Positions 62,584 through 64,000 of a stretch of 64,000 nt of DNA are shown here, in pieces. The stretch covers positions 25,665 to 89,664 of the forward strand of contig NZ_JAHRGL010000018.1 in NCBI RefSeq assembly GCF_019097855.1, written 5' to 3'. The position numbers and the translations under genes are program-made. The notes under the pieces were generated by a model, which was not told the DNA's origin, did not search any database, and saw nothing but the letters and a program-made list of their open reading frames with translations. Each line of letters starts with the position of its first letter. Positions within the stretch are counted from its first letter, which is position 1. Origin of the DNA: Geopseudomonas aromaticivorans. GTDB taxonomy: Bacteria; Pseudomonadota; Gammaproteobacteria; Pseudomonadales; Pseudomonadaceae.

Positions 62584-63633
62584 CTAAGGCTCTAGCCCGC
62601 CATCAGTATCCAGGGGATTGTAACTCTGTTGCTGAACATCTCGGTAAGCTGAATATTCCGCTTCATATTGACGAAGAGCACCCTCGTCGACGGAAAAGCT
62701 AACAACCTCCAAGAGTTCTTTCTCGGACGCCGAGCTTAAGATTGTATTCAATGCCTCTTTTCGACTCTGAGTTACAAAGCAGTGTTTCGTGGAAATCAGT
62801 TCCAGCAAGTGCATTGACAGGCTCAGTACATCTTCCACAGTGCTTGTCCCAAGAGTGTCTTCTGATGCTATCACTGTCGATACAGGCTTCACAGTGGGGA
62901 GTCGCGGAGTCTCGATTACTGCGTTTGTCGCGCAGTTGTAAAAAATGTAGGCTGGGTTGCACTTTGATCGCCGCAGAATCTCCAGTTGAGAGCCAGTCCT
63001 TTTATGGCTCTGGCTTATATCTGCACGCAAGCTTCCTGTGCGCTTCGCTTGAAATAGTATTGGGCAGACAACAATTTGCCCCGTTGCGTCGATCCATTCA
63101 AGAAGCAGGGCAAAGTCTCCACCAGTCTTCTGCTCACGATTCTGAACCTGACGCTCTAGCTTTCCACAGAAAACTCCCGCACCGGATATGGACAAATGCT
63201 TTCTGTGCCTTTCATTTAGCGCTTCGGCGCTGTCTTGTAACGCCTGAATGAGTGCGGCAGTGAGTGCAATTTCCGTATTTGGTCGCGAGCATGTCTTTAA
63301 GAATTTAATCTCAGCAATAATGGTTGCCTGAATGAGTGTCCAAACGTCGAATCGATAAAAATTTGCGACGCTCGCCAGGTGAGTGAAATGGTATTTATCG
63401 AAGTTTGCTGGTTCGGATTCGTTCAGTAGCAATGAGGCGAACCCTGCCTTGGTTGAAATATAGCTTGAGCTTTTAATTGCGCCTTTCGTTCTATTCCACC
63501 AGCTATCGAATTCCTCGTAGCTGCGAAGGATTGATTGGTAGTAGGTCAAATTTTTTACCCGTTCATATGCATCTCGCCTGAGATCGCCAGCCTCCAAGAC
63601 GGACAAAAAAGTTCCTGGTATAAGAGTGTCCAT
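62584..63633 (-). CDS. putative PD-(D/E)XK-type nuclease, low GC
   Basis: A 349-residue protein I do not recognise as a named family. Its N-terminal 140 residues are helical. Residues 150-215 contain CGKLERQVQNREQKTGGDFA followed by a hydrophobic strand and VVCPILFQAKRTGSLRADIS; an acidic residue, a GxD and a QAK at this spacing are the layout of restriction-type nuclease folds. GC content is clearly lower than in neighbours, a sign of transfer. It is convergent with the DUF262 gene and next to an IS element. A defence role is inference from these facts. Confidence 0.6.
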   Translation of the reverse strand: MDTLIPGTFLSVLEAGDLRRDAYERVKNLTYYQSILRSYEEFDSWWNRTKGAIKSSSYISTKAGFASLLLNESEPANFDKYHFTHLASVANFYRFDVWTLIQATIIAEIKFLKTCSRPNTEIALTAALIQALQDSAEALNERHRKHLSISGAGVFCGKLERQVQNREQKTGGDFALLLEWIDATGQIVVCPILFQAKRTGSLRADISQSHKRTGSQLEILRRSKCNPAYIFYNCATNAVIETPRLPTVKPVSTVIASEDTLGTSTVEDVLSLSMHLLELISTKHCFVTQSRKEALNTILSSASEKELLEVVSFSVDEGALRQYEAEYSAYRDVQQQSYNPLDTDGGLEP

Positions 63634-63877
63634 TAAATTTATCTCCTCCTAGTCATCGGATGTTTCTGGGGTTGCCGTTCGGTCGGATTATTAGGTGCCG
63701 GTTTCATAGCGCCGTATATGGTGTACCCTGGACGCCATTAGGCAGCCGGTAAAGCCAGTTTTCTAGTCAGTAGGGGGCTCGCGTAGCGATTACCCACCGT
63801 TGGCATCGGTAGACAAGGCTGCGCCGTTATCTACCCTACGCGCTATTTATCACTTAAATCCCAAGAAGTTCATCTAG
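63634..63877. other. intergenic stretch with REP-like palindrome
   Basis: No gene. TAGGGGGCTCGCGTAGCG...CTACCCTACG at 63771-63840 contains GGTGGGTA/TACCC-type arms usual for Pseudomonas palindromic repeats. It ends at the IS border; CTAG at 63874-63877 is a plausible target duplication. Confidence 0.5.
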
Positions 63878-64000
63878 GGAAGGTCTGAAAAACACTTCCC
63901 GATCTGGTGAAATAGCCGCCAGTCCCTCTGGAGCCCCCCTTGCATGAAGCAACTGTCCTTCGCCGATGCGGAGTACGCCGGCAAACGCAAACAGACCCGC
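63878..64000 (+). mobile_element. left end of an IS5-family insertion sequence
   Basis: The terminal repeat begins GGAAGGTCTGAAAAACACTT at 63878, preceded by CTAG, the YTAR target kind used by IS5. The transposase gene starts 66 bases in. The right end is outside the window. Confidence 0.75.
63944..64000 (+). CDS. IS5-family transposase, N-terminal part only
   Basis: Only 19 codons are in the window: MKQLSFADAEYAGKRKQTR, the recognisable N-terminus of IS5-group DDE transposases, which cut and join the element ends. The gene runs off the right edge. Confidence 0.8.
   Translation, partial: MKQLSFADAEYAGKRKQTR

Overview
The window looks like the chromosome of a Pseudomonas species. It is GC-rich, and from memory the core gene order follows the PAO1 block PA2795-PA2844 (dusA, tal, a RssB/RssC-type partner switch, mlaA, queF, an ABC-2 exporter, Glu/Gly tRNAs, GST, msrB, alaA, htpX, tpm, deaD, class II DAHP synthase). 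No database search was possible, so family names rest on motifs read directly from the translations.

Layout. (1) 1-8.1 kb is the right end of an integrative element with P4-like features: tyrosine integrase, AlpA-type regulator, small regulatory ORFs, a CHC2-finger/RepA-type ATPase, and a gene-poor stretch of about 1 kb. (2) 8.2-31.1 kb is core chromosome: LysR/TSUP divergent pair, DAHP synthase, deaD, ygiD, tpm, htpX, alaA, msrB, one tRNA-Glu and three identical tRNA-Gly, ABC exporter, queF, mlaA, rssBC-like genes, tal and dusA. (3) 31.0-38.7 kb is a second element inserted in the 5' end of dusA. It is bounded by a 15-bp direct repeat, with a tyrosine integrase, a decayed phage lysis cassette, an SRAP/YedK protein, two toxin-antitoxin modules with palindromic operators, and a partly duplicated hydrolase gene. 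(4) 38.7-40.5 kb is repeat-rich DNA with two poorly known ORFs. (5) 40.5-59.6 kb is a catabolic region. A leftward operon encodes a flavin reductase with a C-terminal MarR-like domain, an SDR, the hydratase/acetaldehyde dehydrogenase/aldolase set of a meta-cleavage lower pathway, and an MFS transporter. A rightward operon encodes an acyl-CoA-dehydrogenase-fold flavin hydroxylase, two KstD-like FAD dehydrogenases, an SDR, a KshB-like reductase and a FadD3-like CoA ligase. The combination resembles aerobic steroid (9,10-seco) degradation, but the KshA oxygenase, extradiol dioxygenase and C-C hydrolase expected for that route are not in the window, so the substrate is inference. An ALDH, an MDR oxidoreductase, an AraC regulator and a head-to-head fusion of two truncated RNA methyltransferase genes lie between the operons. 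(6) 59.6-64 kb is an accessory tail: a large hairpin, a DUF2790-like gene, decayed duplicated sequence, a DUF262/DUF1524 (GmrSD/SspE-like) restriction gene, a lower-GC putative nuclease gene, and the start of an IS5-family insertion sequence.

How the genes may work together. The KstD-like enzymes, SDRs and KshB-like reductase would desaturate and open rings. The two-component hydroxylase (oxygenase at 51.5 kb, reductase at 45.7 kb) would make a catechol, and the mhpDFE-type enzymes would finish the meta-cleavage product to pyruvate and acetyl-CoA, while the CoA ligase activates the remaining acid.
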